A stretch of DNA of 29,710 nucleotides from JBBRLG01 sp038231495 (GCA_038231495.1 JBBRLG010000016.1:1-29710); one strand, 5' to 3'; shown: positions 14,646-23,042, counted from the stretch's first letter. The notes: generated by a model not told the origin, from the sequence alone. Made by a program: numbers and translations.

Positions 14646-16004
14646 ATGCGGCCCTGTTTGCGCGTCCTCCTGATCCTGGCGTTCGCGGCCTCGGCGCCGG
14701 TGTTCTGCTACTCGGAACAGCCGGCTCCCGACGAGGCGGAGACTAACGCGCGCCTCCTGGAGCGCTGGCGGACGGACCCGGAACACTTTGCCCGTTTGCA
14801 AAACGACCTGCGTGCGTTCTGGCAATTGCCGCCGGACCGGCAGGAGCGGCTGCGCCAGTTCGACCTCCAGTTACACGACACCGACTCGATCGCGCAGAAG
14901 CGCCTGTGGGGTGTGATGGAGCGCTACAACGCCTGGTTCGACCGCCAGCGCGAGGCCGACCAGCGCCGCATTGCGCAGGCGGCCGACCGGAACGAACGTC
15001 TCCTGGTCGTGAAACAGCTGCGCGAGGAGCAGTGGTTGCAGCGCCAGCCACAGAAGGTGCGCGAGGATTTGACGAAGCTGTCCGAGGACCGCCGTCACGA
15101 CGAGATCGCCCGGCAGCGCAAGGACGAACGGCAGCGCGTCGCCGCCTGGATGCACGCCCTCAAGGGCCGCAAGGACGAGGGGACGCACCCGACAAAGCCG
15201 GCGCGCCCGGCGGACTTCCCGCCCGACGCCGAGCGCTACATCAACGAAATCCTCCGGCTCCAGCTAACCCTCGACGAGCGCGAGCGCCTCAAGGCAATGG
15301 AAGGCATGTGGCCCTACTACACGCGCACGGTGCTTGAATTGTCCGAGAAACACCCGGTCAAACTGCCCGGCCCGTCCACCGGGCCGGTGCGGTACACGGA
15401 CCTGCCGAAAGACTACCACGCGGTCATCCCGCTGCCGAAGGACCTGCCGCGATCAACGCGCGAGGCGCTGAACAAGGCGTCGGGCAAGTGGCCCGATTAC
15501 GCGCTAGCGGTGACGGAGTACACCCGTGCGAAGAACCCAAACCTGCCCCAACTGGGACCGAGCCGCCTGGCGGACTTCAACCCGCCTGTCCGGCAGTTCC
15601 TCGAAACCACCTTGCCGGCCAAGCTGTCGGCCAAGGAGAAGGAAGAGTTGCAGAAGGTGGAGACTCGTTGGCCGGACTACCCGATGAAGGTGTTGGAATT
15701 GGCCGGCAAACACGGCCTGGAAGTGCCGTTGATGCGAATGCCGAACGCCGGCGAGTGGTGGGAAAAGGTTGGCGGCGCGTTGCCCGAAGTGCCGGACCGG
15801 ATGCTGCGCGACTTCGCCCTGAACGACCTGAGTGTGGAGGAGCGCGGCAAGCTCCAGCTGTCGGTCAGCGACCCGACGAGCCGCGACCGACTGGTGCAGG
15901 AGTATTTCAAAAAGAACCCGACCGAGTTGAAACGGCTGCAACGCCTCGATCAGCAAATGCTGCTCAACGCGGGGCATCCGGCGAAGACGAAACCGGGAAG
16001 ATAA
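14646..16004 (+). CDS. Secreted, charged repeat protein (DUF3106-like) in the sigma operon
   Basis: A 452-residue protein beginning MRPCLRVLLILAFAASAPVFC, a signal peptide, then a very charged helical domain (about 30-180, many Arg/Glu/Gln) reminiscent of DUF3106 proteins (LLERWRTDPEHFARLQNDLRAFWQLPPDRQERLRQFD). The C-terminal half holds three units whose WP-x-Y-x3-V-x-E cores fall exactly 60 residues apart (Trp222, Trp282, Trp342). Lying 39 nt behind the anti-sigma-like gene, it could be an extracytoplasmic sensor or a target of that sigma pathway. A GTG at 14625 would add seven residues; ATG 14646 gives a cleaner signal peptide. No enzyme motif is seen. Confidence 0.75.
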   Translation: MRPCLRVLLILAFAASAPVFCYSEQPAPDEAETNARLLERWRTDPEHFARLQNDLRAFWQLPPDRQERLRQFDLQLHDTDSIAQKRLWGVMERYNAWFDRQREADQRRIAQAADRNERLLVVKQLREEQWLQRQPQKVREDLTKLSEDRRHDEIARQRKDERQRVAAWMHALKGRKDEGTHPTKPARPADFPPDAERYINEILRLQLTLDERERLKAMEGMWPYYTRTVLELSEKHPVKLPGPSTGPVRYTDLPKDYHAVIPLPKDLPRSTREALNKASGKWPDYALAVTEYTRAKNPNLPQLGPSRLADFNPPVRQFLETTLPAKLSAKEKEELQKVETRWPDYPMKVLELAGKHGLEVPLMRMPNAGEWWEKVGGALPEVPDRMLRDFALNDLSVEERGKLQLSVSDPTSRDRLVQEYFKKNPTELKRLQRLDQQMLLNAGHPAKTKPGR

Positions 16005-16008
16005 GGTT

Positions 16009-16044
16009 TGCCGCTTGCGGCTAAGCGCTAAGCCGCAAGCGGCA
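16009..16044. terminator. GCCGCTTGCGGC-family hairpin between convergent genes
   Basis: TGCCGCTTGCGGCT (16009-16022) and AGCCGCAAGCGGCA (16031-16044) are perfect inverted arms; the centre AGCGCT is itself a palindrome. It lies 4 nt after the secreted-protein stop and 7 nt from the stop of the convergent DUF3500 gene, suiting bidirectional termination. Confidence 0.6.
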
Positions 16045-16051
16045 CAGGCCG

Positions 16052-17119
16052 TCACCCATTCGCATTCAGCGCAATCGTCGGATCGTCGGCGACGTTGACC
16101 CAGACGTGGACGTGCGGCGTACCGCGGAAGTACCACACGAACGACGGTCCTTCCAGACGCCAGTTGTCCCACTCGCTGCCGTCCTTGGCCAGGGCGCCGT
16201 CCTTGTAAAACGCCAGGTAGCACTTATCCAGGCCGCCTTGCTTTTTCAGGCACGCCAGCGCCTCCTCTTGGTCCTCCTTGCGGAACGGATCGACCAGGCC
16301 GGCCAGCACTTTTTGCAGGTCTTTGCGGTGCTCTTCCGGCATCTCGCTCACGGCCAGACCGGGGAACTTGCCCTTGTCGCCCTGGAATGCGACTTCGGCC
16401 TCCGGCGGACGTTTGCGGAGGAGCGCTTTCTCCTGCAACTTGGGTTCGAGGTTCTTGTAAACCTTGTTGGCCATCTCGGCCTGTGCCCAGAAGACGTTGC
16501 CGGGGTGGTGAATCTCTTCGTTGAAACTGCTGGCCGCGTGGCCGTAGAAGATCGGGCCGCCGAACGCGACGTGGTCCTGGCTGTGTCCGTCGGCCCGCAG
16601 CGTCATGTGCCGGCCGGTCATGACGAACTCGAACTTCTTGTCGTCGTCGGGGCTGCCGAAGAGCGCGATGCTCTGCTCATCGCCCCAGTCCTTGCCGCCG
16701 GTGTCATCTTTCAGGTGTTTGACGAACTTGGCGTACCAGTCCGGGTTAATCATGCCTTTGAAGATGTCGTGGATGATGTCCTGCTGCTTCTTGTCGAAGA
16801 ACTTGCTGCGGATGTGCGGCTCGGTGATTTGCCAGTTGTTCGACACGAAGGTGCGCAACAGGCCGCGCTTGGGGTCTTTGATGTCTTTGTAGTCCCAGTC
16901 GAAGCAGACCACTTTTTTTTGCTCGTCGGTCAGGGTCGCGTACAACCCCTTGACGGCGGTTTCCGCGGCGCTCTTGCGCGACGGAGCGGCAACGGCGCGG
17001 GCGGTGGCGAACAGGGGCAGGCTGGCTGCGGCGGCGACGCCGCCGGCGACCCGCAGGAACGAACGGCGGTCGATGCCGTTGTCGTCGCAGTCCGGGCACT
17101 TGTTTTCCTGGTTGTCCAC
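16052..17119 (-). CDS. Tat-exported DUF3500-family protein
   Basis: A 355-residue protein with a twin-arginine signal: RRSFLR at 18-23, then a hydrophobic stretch VAGGVAAAASLPLFATARAVAA, with likely cleavage near residue 45. The mature part matches DUF3500 (SNNWQITEPHIRSKFFDKKQQDII, GSPDDDKKFEFVMTGRHMTLRADG, FGGPIFYGHAASSFNEEIHHPGNVFWAQAEMANKVY and a His-rich end TPHVHVWV). Two cysteines precede the signal (CPDC, 8-11), a common planctomycete prefix. The start is GTG 17119, with GGGAGGA 5 nt upstream; the frame stays open to 17287 only because it reads through a palindromic repeat. Biochemical function is unknown; Tat export suggests folding with a cofactor or metal in the cytoplasm. Confidence 0.85.
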   Translation of the reverse strand: MDNQENKCPDCDDNGIDRRSFLRVAGGVAAAASLPLFATARAVAAPSRKSAAETAVKGLYATLTDEQKKVVCFDWDYKDIKDPKRGLLRTFVSNNWQITEPHIRSKFFDKKQQDIIHDIFKGMINPDWYAKFVKHLKDDTGGKDWGDEQSIALFGSPDDDKKFEFVMTGRHMTLRADGHSQDHVAFGGPIFYGHAASSFNEEIHHPGNVFWAQAEMANKVYKNLEPKLQEKALLRKRPPEAEVAFQGDKGKFPGLAVSEMPEEHRKDLQKVLAGLVDPFRKEDQEEALACLKKQGGLDKCYLAFYKDGALAKDGSEWDNWRLEGPSFVWYFRGTPHVHVWVNVADDPTIALNANG

Positions 17120-17243
17120 GGTGATCCTCCCTTGGTTGGCTGGAAAAGGCGACGTTTGGGGATGCTGTGAAACCCCTCGTTTGTTGAGGGTAGCACCCCG
17201 GAAGGGAGAAGGCAATGAGATTGGTGAAGATGGTGGGTGGGCA

Positions 17244-17281
17244 TTTGCCGCTTGCGGCTTTGCAAAGCCGCAAGCGGCAAA
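17244..17281. repeat. Perfect 38-bp palindrome, best copy of the GCCGCTTGCGGC family
   Basis: TTTGCCGCTTGCGGCTTTG and its exact inverse complement follow each other with no loop (19 + 19 bp). It lies 13 bp after the stop of the aminomutase gene (17295, reverse strand) and 125 bp upstream of the DUF3500 start, both on the reverse strand, and could terminate the aminomutase transcript: it reads ...GCAAATG on leaving the stem, without a T-tract. Confidence 0.85.
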
Positions 17282-17294
17282 AACCACTTTGAAT

Positions 17295-18707
17295 TTACGA
17301 CCCGCAGCCGTTCGTCAGCACGCGCAGTTCCAGCAGTTCTTCCGCGTGCCCGTTCATTTCCGGAACGACTTCCAGCGCGGCGCTGGTCAGGACGTTTAGC
17401 TCGCGGCGGGCCATGCGCTCGCTGTTCGCCGGGATCAGGGCGGTCTTGGTCCCCTGCAACAGCGAACTAACGCCGCGCGTCGGCGTCGGCTGCACGGTCT
17501 GGGCCTTGTCCTCGGCCTGGTACCGCACCAACATGCCCTCGTAGTTCCGCAGCACGACCGCGTCGTCGGAAGCGGACACCAGGTAGTTGGGCATGAGCGG
17601 AATTTTGCCGCCGCCGTGCGGACTATCGACCACGTACGTCGGGATGCCCAGGCCGGACATGTGGCCGCGCAGGCCTTCCATGATCTCCAGCCCCTTCCAG
17701 ATGGACGTGCGGAAGTGACCCGCGCCGATGACGGGGTCGCAATGGAAAAGGTAGTAAGGGCGGACCTTGATGCGGAGCAGGGCGCGCATCAGGGAACGCA
17801 TCGTTTCCAGGGAGTCGTTGACGCCCTTCATCAGCACGGTGTGGTTGTTGACCGGCATCCCCCCCTTGAGGAGCGCCAGGCAAACGCGCGCCGCCTCGGG
17901 CGTGACCTCGCGCGGGTGGTTGAAGTGCGTCTGAATCCACACCTTGCCGACCGAGGCCAGCAGGTCGATGAGGTTTTGGTCGTAGAGCTTTTGCGGCAGC
18001 GTCACCGGAACCCGCGTGCCGATGCGGATGACATCGACGTGCGGGATCGCGGCCAGGTTTTCCAGGAAGAACTTCAGCTTGGGGACCGGCAAAGTCAGCG
18101 GATCGCCGCCGGAGACGATCACGTCGCGGATTTCGGAATGGTCGCGGACGTATTCGATCATGCGCTCGTCGTTGCGGCTGATCGCGTCCCAGCCGCCGCG
18201 CACCATCGTCGCCCGCTTGCGCGTGCAAAACCGGCAGTACATGGTGCAAACGTGGGTGGTCACGAGCAGCGCGCGGTCGGGGTACCGGTGCGTGAGACCG
18301 GGGACCGGCGAATCCTTGTCCTCCTCCAACGGGTCTTCCAATTCGTAGCCGGACGGGTTCTGCTGTTCCAGGGGTGACGGTACGGATTGCAGGCGAATCG
18401 GGTCGTTGGGGTCGTTGGGGTCGATGAGGGAGAAGTAGTACGGCGGAATGGCCGTCTTGTATTCGGTCTCCAGGGAGCCGATTGCTTCGAGTTCCTCGGG
18501 GGTGAAGGAGAGGAGCCCGCGCAGTTGGCGAACCGAGCGGATGGCATTTTGGGATTGCCAACGCCAGTCGTCCCACTGGTGGTCGGGGACGTTGCGCCAG
18601 AGCGGGTGGCGCCTGGGCTTACCGGGAGGTTCTTCGTCTTCGATCCCGCTTTTGGCCTCGGTGTAAGGCCGCGGCTGAAGCCCGGTGCGCTCTTCAGATT
18701 CGCTCAT
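17295..18707 (-). CDS. kamA: KamA-family L-lysine 2,3-aminomutase (radical SAM, PLP)
   Basis: A 470-residue radical SAM enzyme. The Fe-S motif CTMYCRFC gives C154, C158 and C161; IVSGGDPL and RIGTRVPVTLP are family motifs. The PLP lysine is K368 in HGGGKIP, and the two acidic residues that hold the lysine substrate in clostridial enzyme (Asp293, Asp330) appear conserved as Asp324 (FHCDPVIGAGHFR) and Asp361 (VVDSPHGGGK), favouring lysine rather than glutamate as substrate. Converts L-alpha-lysine to L-beta-lysine, used in osmolytes, lysine breakdown or EF-P modification (no epmA/efp nearby). ATG 18707 is preferred because GGAGG lies about 10 nt before it; ATG 18725 would add six residues. A non-standard N-terminal 30 residues are acidic and polar. 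Confidence 0.85.
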   Translation of the reverse strand: MSESEERTGLQPRPYTEAKSGIEDEEPPGKPRRHPLWRNVPDHQWDDWRWQSQNAIRSVRQLRGLLSFTPEELEAIGSLETEYKTAIPPYYFSLIDPNDPNDPIRLQSVPSPLEQQNPSGYELEDPLEEDKDSPVPGLTHRYPDRALLVTTHVCTMYCRFCTRKRATMVRGGWDAISRNDERMIEYVRDHSEIRDVIVSGGDPLTLPVPKLKFFLENLAAIPHVDVIRIGTRVPVTLPQKLYDQNLIDLLASVGKVWIQTHFNHPREVTPEAARVCLALLKGGMPVNNHTVLMKGVNDSLETMRSLMRALLRIKVRPYYLFHCDPVIGAGHFRTSIWKGLEIMEGLRGHMSGLGIPTYVVDSPHGGGKIPLMPNYLVSASDDAVVLRNYEGMLVRYQAEDKAQTVQPTPTRGVSSLLQGTKTALIPANSERMARRELNVLTSAALEVVPEMNGHAEELLELRVLTNGCGS

Positions 18708-19123
18708 CGTCCGATAAGCCTCCATAATACAAGGAAAGAATGGTGGTCTCGCGCGTCGTTAACTCCCTCAAAAAGAGGGGTTCAGCTGCACGCGCCACCG
18801 CTCAGTTACGAGGATGCTAACGTAACGTTCACAAAATGCAAGGTCTACCTGATCGAATTCAGCTTCCCGGAACGGATTCAACAAACATTTATCGCCAAGG
18901 TTCGCAAACTTGACCAAACCCACTCCTTCAATCCATCTACCCACCGTATCCACTAATCCGGGCACGGGTGGAACTCACGGCTGCAATTCGGCGTGCCGGC
19001 CATCGGATTTCCCTGGGCGCGCGGGGAAATTACTCAGATCATCGGCCATTCCCAGGCCGTAATTTACTGTGGACACGTTGTTCTTGAAACAAAAGTGCGG
19101 TCAGGCCGGTCGCAGCTGCCGAA
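18708..19123. other. Intergenic region with no recognised gene
   Basis: This 416-bp gap between the aminomutase start and the ABC permease stop is less GC-rich than its surroundings. It holds a small hairpin CCCTC-AAAAA-GAGGG (18765-18779). One reverse-strand frame (18768-18965, GTG start, 65 codons) is open, but it has no ribosome-binding sequence or recognisable relatives and was not called. Nothing else stands out. Confidence 0.45.
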
Positions 19124-20980
19124 TCACTCCGCCCTGGTCGTGACGGTCTCCAGGATCTTCTGCTCGCGCCGCTGGAGCAGGCCGCCCTCCCAGCGCACGA
19201 CGCGCAGGTAGGCGAAGACGATCGCCGGGCATTCCAGCAACGACAGGATCAGGTAGATCGGCACGCCCCGGACCCCCGCCAGCTCCTCCACCGCGAACTC
19301 GATCCCCAGCGCCAGGAGCGCCGGGGCCATCGTGAGCGGCACCAGGAATACCGTGAGCATGTGCAGCAGCACCGGCACCAGCTTCGGGTTCGCCGGCTTC
19401 ATCGTCCCCGACCGAATCGGCATCGGGGCGTAGATCGACAGCCAGTTCGCTACCGGACAGTACAGCAGGTACATCGAGAGCATCTGCAAAGGCACGGCCA
19501 GAAAGTGCTCGACGCGCATGGGGTGGAGCACTTGCATCGCGACGACGACCAGTCCGGCCAGGCCCAACGCCAAGGGTGCGGCGGCGAGGTTTTTGCCCAG
19601 CAGGATGTCGCCGCGCGACGCAGAGCACAGGACGAAGGCGCGGAAGCCGCTGCGGTCGAAGCCGAACTGGTTGCCCATCAGCTGACCCAGGCTCAGCAGG
19701 ATCATGCCCATCGCCCCCAACGCCGCCAGCGGCCGGGCGATTTCCGGCAACTCGACCGTTCGCGTCAGAAACATCGAGCCGAAAGCTACCACCATAAACA
19801 CCGGCGTCAGCAGAAGGAACTTTGCTTCCGGTGCCCGCGTCAGGGAGCGGAAGCCGCCCAGCGCCACGGCTGCGGTCTGCTCGGAAACGTAAGGCACATG
19901 CCTTTCGAGCAAATTGCCGGCGAGCTTTGCAGGCTTGGCCGTGACGCCAGCGACGGCGACGACGGGTGCGGTCGCACGTTTGCCGGCGCTGAACTGGCCC
20001 GTATAGAGCCGAAGGGTCGTGCGAAAGGCACGGTAGAGGCTGGCGCTGCCGATCAGTGTCAGTCCCAGAGTACCCAGGAGTGCCGGCACCACGTTGCCCG
20101 CCGCCGCGCCCGCGGCACCGAGCGGCAGCCAGCCGGGCGGCAAGACCACGTTGACGATGCGCGTCGTATCCTCCAACGTGCGCAGGAATTGGCTGTCCGA
20201 GGCTTCACGCTGTGCCTGTGCCGCCCGGTTCATCTCGTTGTTTTGCTCACTGTACTTCTCCATCGTAATTTCGCCAAAGTTCAACTTGCGATTCAGTTCG
20301 GTACGGGCAGTATTAGTGTCGGCGCTTTCCTGCTGCGCCGCTTCCCACGGCCGAATAAAGTGGATCAGTTGCGGCGTCTGGCAGAGCAAAACAAAACCCA
20401 TGATCACAAAGGCGATGATGGTCCGGCGGCGGCGCTTGTTGACCATGAGGGACGCCAGCCAGCCCTGGAACTGATACGTGACCGCCGTGACCATGAGGAA
20501 GAACGCGGCCAGGAGCGGCAGTATCAGGAGCATGACCGGCCCGCGGGTAATGACCAGCGCCAGGCTCAGCGCGACCATGGCCGGCAGTAGGATGATTAGG
20601 CTCGGACTCAAGAGCGAACTGCAATAGTTGATCAGAAAAGCGCCCTTGAGCGATACCGGTAGGTGCAGGAACTTGTCCAGCGACAGGACCTCGGACCGTT
20701 GCAGCTCGATCAACAGGCCGATCATCCACGTGAAGAGGAATGTGACGACCAACCCGTCCCACACGTACAGGAGTACCAACGGGTAGTAGTCGGCGGGGAC
20801 CAGGGGCAAGGCCAAAAGCCCCACCAGGAAGGCCGTGACGAACCCGCCGATCGCGAGGAGGACGCCGGCGACTGCGACGATGACTGCGACCAGGGCGTTC
20901 ACGGCCCCGCCGCGGCGCAGCTGGTTAATCATGAGCCGCCAGCGCAGCCAAATAAAGGCCTGAAAGTGCTGCCAGTTCAC
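19124..20980 (-). CDS. ABC transporter permease (putative ABC exporter)
   Basis: A 618-residue polytopic membrane protein with about a dozen hydrophobic segments in two groups, separated by a hydrophilic part (about 215-275, Gln/Glu/Asn-rich, probably helical). Segments include ALVAVIVAVAGVLLAIGGFVTAFLV, PLLAAFFLMVTAVTYQF, LLLTPVFMVVAFGSMFL and APLALGLAGLVVVAMQVL. It begins at GTG 20980, overlapping the stop of the ATPase gene by 4 nt, so the two are translationally coupled and form one transporter. Large two-part permeases like this are seen in ABC-2-like exporters of bacteria. The substrate is not predictable. Confidence 0.85.
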   Translation of the reverse strand: MNWQHFQAFIWLRWRLMINQLRRGGAVNALVAVIVAVAGVLLAIGGFVTAFLVGLLALPLVPADYYPLVLLYVWDGLVVTFLFTWMIGLLIELQRSEVLSLDKFLHLPVSLKGAFLINYCSSLLSPSLIILLPAMVALSLALVITRGPVMLLILPLLAAFFLMVTAVTYQFQGWLASLMVNKRRRRTIIAFVIMGFVLLCQTPQLIHFIRPWEAAQQESADTNTARTELNRKLNFGEITMEKYSEQNNEMNRAAQAQREASDSQFLRTLEDTTRIVNVVLPPGWLPLGAAGAAAGNVVPALLGTLGLTLIGSASLYRAFRTTLRLYTGQFSAGKRATAPVVAVAGVTAKPAKLAGNLLERHVPYVSEQTAAVALGGFRSLTRAPEAKFLLLTPVFMVVAFGSMFLTRTVELPEIARPLAALGAMGMILLSLGQLMGNQFGFDRSGFRAFVLCSASRGDILLGKNLAAAPLALGLAGLVVVAMQVLHPMRVEHFLAVPLQMLSMYLLYCPVANWLSIYAPMPIRSGTMKPANPKLVPVLLHMLTVFLVPLTMAPALLALGIEFAVEELAGVRGVPIYLILSLLECPAIVFAYLRVVRWEGGLLQRREQKILETVTTRAE

Positions 20981-21747
20981 GGGGCGTTCTCCTCAAGCCA
21001 GGTGAGCTTCTTGGCCGCTTCCGGGTCCGCGCCCGCGCTTTCGAGGAACCGCTCCTCCAGGGTGCCGCCCCGGCGAATCGCTTCCAGCGAATCCTGCGCG
21101 ACCAGCGCCCCCTTGACGATGATGCCGACGTGGGTGCAAAGCCTCTCGACGATTTCGAGGACGTGCGAGGTCAAAAAGACCGTCGAGCCGCGCGTCACGT
21201 AGCCGGCCAACAGATCGCGGATGACGTGCGACGTGACCGCGTCGACGCCCTCGAACGGTTCGTCGAGGAACAGCAGGTCGGGATTGGGCAGCAGCGCGGC
21301 GGCAAGGGCGAGCTTCTTCTTCATGCCGTGCGAGTATTCCAGCGTCAGCTTCTTCTCTTCGCCCTGCAGGTCGAGCAGCGACAGCAACTCGCCAATACGA
21401 CTGCGGATGGTGTCGCGCGGCAACAGGTGCATCCGGCCGACGAAGGTAAGGTGCTCGCGTGCCGTCAGGTTGTCGAACAGCGCGAGGTCTTCGGGAATGA
21501 CACCGACGCGCGCCTTGGCTTCGAGCGCCTCGCGGGGGTCGAGCATGTTCTTGCCCAGCACAAGAACCTTGCCCTCGGTGGGTGCGAGCAGGCCGGTGAG
21601 CATTTTGATCGTGGTCGATTTGCCGGCACCGTTCGGCCCGAGGAAGCCGTAGAAGGTGCCGCGCTCGACGCGCAGGTCGATGCCGTTGACCGCGCAAAAG
21701 TTGTCAAAATACCGCGTCAGCCCGTGGGTTTCGATGGCCAGGGTCAT
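20977..21747 (-). CDS. ABC transporter ATP-binding protein
   Basis: A 256-residue nucleotide-binding subunit that powers the permease encoded immediately downstream. Walker A GPNGAGKST (37-45), Q-loop region replaced by VIPEDLALFDNLTAREHL (about 83-100), signature YSHGMKKKLALAAAL (138-152), Walker B LLFLDEPFEGVD (158-169) and switch His in LTSHVLE. The PED in place of the usual PQ around the Q-loop and the SHGMKKK signature are typical of ABC-2-type exporter ATPases. The length is normal. The 4-nt overlap with the permease start indicates one operon. Confidence 0.93.
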   Translation of the reverse strand: MTLAIETHGLTRYFDNFCAVNGIDLRVERGTFYGFLGPNGAGKSTTIKMLTGLLAPTEGKVLVLGKNMLDPREALEAKARVGVIPEDLALFDNLTAREHLTFVGRMHLLPRDTIRSRIGELLSLLDLQGEEKKLTLEYSHGMKKKLALAAALLPNPDLLFLDEPFEGVDAVTSHVIRDLLAGYVTRGSTVFLTSHVLEIVERLCTHVGIIVKGALVAQDSLEAIRRGGTLEERFLESAGADPEAAKKLTWLEENAP

Positions 21748-21939
21748 AGGTGGTCCCGTTGGAGGTCGGTGCCGTGTTCGCGCGGCCGGCGGGTGTCACG
21801 GCAACCGCTGAGACCATTATGGCACCTTCCGCCCCGGCCGTCTTGCAGGGCGGGTTGTTTGCGAGTCAATCGCTACCAAGCCTTCTTTAACTTTCGGTCG
21901 CCCCTGTTGCTTACTGTCCAGGTGTGCAATGATAAGTCG

Positions 21940-22704
21940 ATGGACGACCAAGCCGATTTCTGGAGCCGCATCGCCGCCGATTACGAGCAAGAGTTCGTCG
22001 ATCCCGACTTGCCCGGGGCGTGCAATCCCGTACGCCTCGCCCTCGACCGCGTCACCGAACCGGCGACGAAGACGGTAGCCGACCTCGGTTGCGGCATCGG
22101 GCCGTTGCTGCCGTTCCTCGCCGAGCGCTTCCAGCGCGTCGTCGCGGTCGATTTCGCCGACGCCATGTTGCAACGGGCGCGCGAACGCTGTAGGGGGTTG
22201 AAAAACGTCGAGTTCCTGCACCAACCACTCACGGACTTGATGCCGCTAACCGGCAACCTCGACGTGGCGGTCGCGGTCAACAGTATCGTCATGCCGGAAA
22301 TCGCCCAGGTCGAGGCGGCGTTAGCGGCGGTCCATGCGGCCCTGAAGCCGCGCGGCCAATTCTTTGGCATCGTGCCGTCGATCGACAGCGTCCACTATAT
22401 GACGTTGCTACTCGTGGACCGGGCACGCCAGGCGGGTATGCCGGAGGCGAAAGCCCGGCAAATCGCCGCCGAACATGCCGAGCACCAGTTGTACGATTTT
22501 GTCTTCGGTGATTTCCAGATGCGCGGCATTCGCCAGCACTTCTGGCAGCCGTTCGAGGTGCGCCTGCGGTTGCGCCGGGCGGGATTCCGCCGCATCCGCA
22601 TCGCCAAGGTACGGCTGGCGTGGCAGCAATTCGCCTGCGCCCGCGACCTTGCCGGCCAACCCGCGCCGTGGGACTGGTTCTTCGATGCGCAGCGGGAGGA
22701 ATGA
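21940..22704 (+). CDS. Class I SAM-dependent methyltransferase
   Basis: A 254-residue protein with SAM-binding motif I VADLGCGIGPLLPFLA (about 46-61), motif II VVAVDFADAMLQRARERC, motif III FLHQPLTDLMPL, and LDVAVAVNSIVMPE followed by LKPRGQFFGIVPS. The pattern fits small-molecule methyltransferases. The last 100 residues carry an acidic/His-rich segment and an Arg-rich helix (EVRLRLRRAGFRRIRIAKVRL). Start ATG 21940 was chosen because the protein then begins at a natural helix (MDDQADFWSRIAADYE, the usual class I opening); GTG 21922 is an alternative. It is divergent from the ABC transporter, with no clue to its substrate. Confidence 0.8.
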   Translation: MDDQADFWSRIAADYEQEFVDPDLPGACNPVRLALDRVTEPATKTVADLGCGIGPLLPFLAERFQRVVAVDFADAMLQRARERCRGLKNVEFLHQPLTDLMPLTGNLDVAVAVNSIVMPEIAQVEAALAAVHAALKPRGQFFGIVPSIDSVHYMTLLLVDRARQAGMPEAKARQIAAEHAEHQLYDFVFGDFQMRGIRQHFWQPFEVRLRLRRAGFRRIRIAKVRLAWQQFACARDLAGQPAPWDWFFDAQREE

Positions 22705-22732
22705 ACACCAAAAGCAACTCCTCCCGAATGTT

Positions 22733-22763
22733 TTGCCACGCCCAGGGAGCAAGGGTGTGGCAA
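22733..22763 (+). terminator. Hairpin after the methyltransferase gene
   Basis: TTGCCACGCCC (22733-22743) pairs with GGGTGTGGCAA (22753-22763), 11 bp with one G-U, around a 9-nt loop, 28 nt after the stop codon. There is only a weak T-run after it (CTGTTTC). A related sequence without the right arm occurs at 23167-23187, so it may be part of a dispersed repeat. Confidence 0.45.
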
Positions 22764-22895
22764 CTGTTTCGGGACCGTGTGGTGGTCGCCGGGGGGAAGT
22801 CGTCCGCCCTGCCGCGCGAGCCAATCGTTGTCCAACCGCGACCCCTTTGGATGACGACCGGGCCTGTCCGACCCGAGCCAAGCCAAGCCACATAT

Positions 22896-23042
22896 GGCGA
22901 GGGTCGAACCGCTTTTGCGCAAACGCTTTCCGCAAGACAGCCGTAAACCATTTTCCAGTATGCGCTTACGCATGAGCACCGACGCCTGATCGAACCTCGC
23001 CAATCTCGACCCTCGCCACGAATTTAACATTGGCGAGGGTCG
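22896..23042. repeat. Degenerate dispersed element, copy A (TCGACCCTYGCCA / GCGCAAACGCTT / ACCATTT)
   Basis: In order: TGGCGAGGGTCGA (22896-22908, inverse of the motif), GCGCAAACGCTT (22918-22929), ACCATTT (22948-22954), ATG (22961), TCGAACCTCGCCA (22990-23002), TCGACCCTCGCCA (23006-23018) and TGGCGAGGGTCG (23031-23042). The last two form a perfect 12-bp stem with a 12-nt loop. The internal blocks recur with almost the same spacing in copy B at 27498-27632. Confidence 0.55.

Noticed and set aside
16106..17170. Long + strand frame opposite the DUF3500 gene
   Set aside because: The reverse strand encodes a clear Tat signal and DUF3500 domain with a good ribosome-binding site; the + frame has no recognisable features.
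18768..18965. 65-codon reverse-strand frame in the kamA/ABC gap
   Set aside because: GTG start without a ribosome-binding site, no recognisable similarity, and length expected by chance in a less GC-rich stretch.
19361..20590. Long His/Gln/Arg-rich + strand frame opposite the ABC permease
   Set aside because: Complement of membrane-segment codons; the permease on the other strand overlaps correctly with its ATPase gene.
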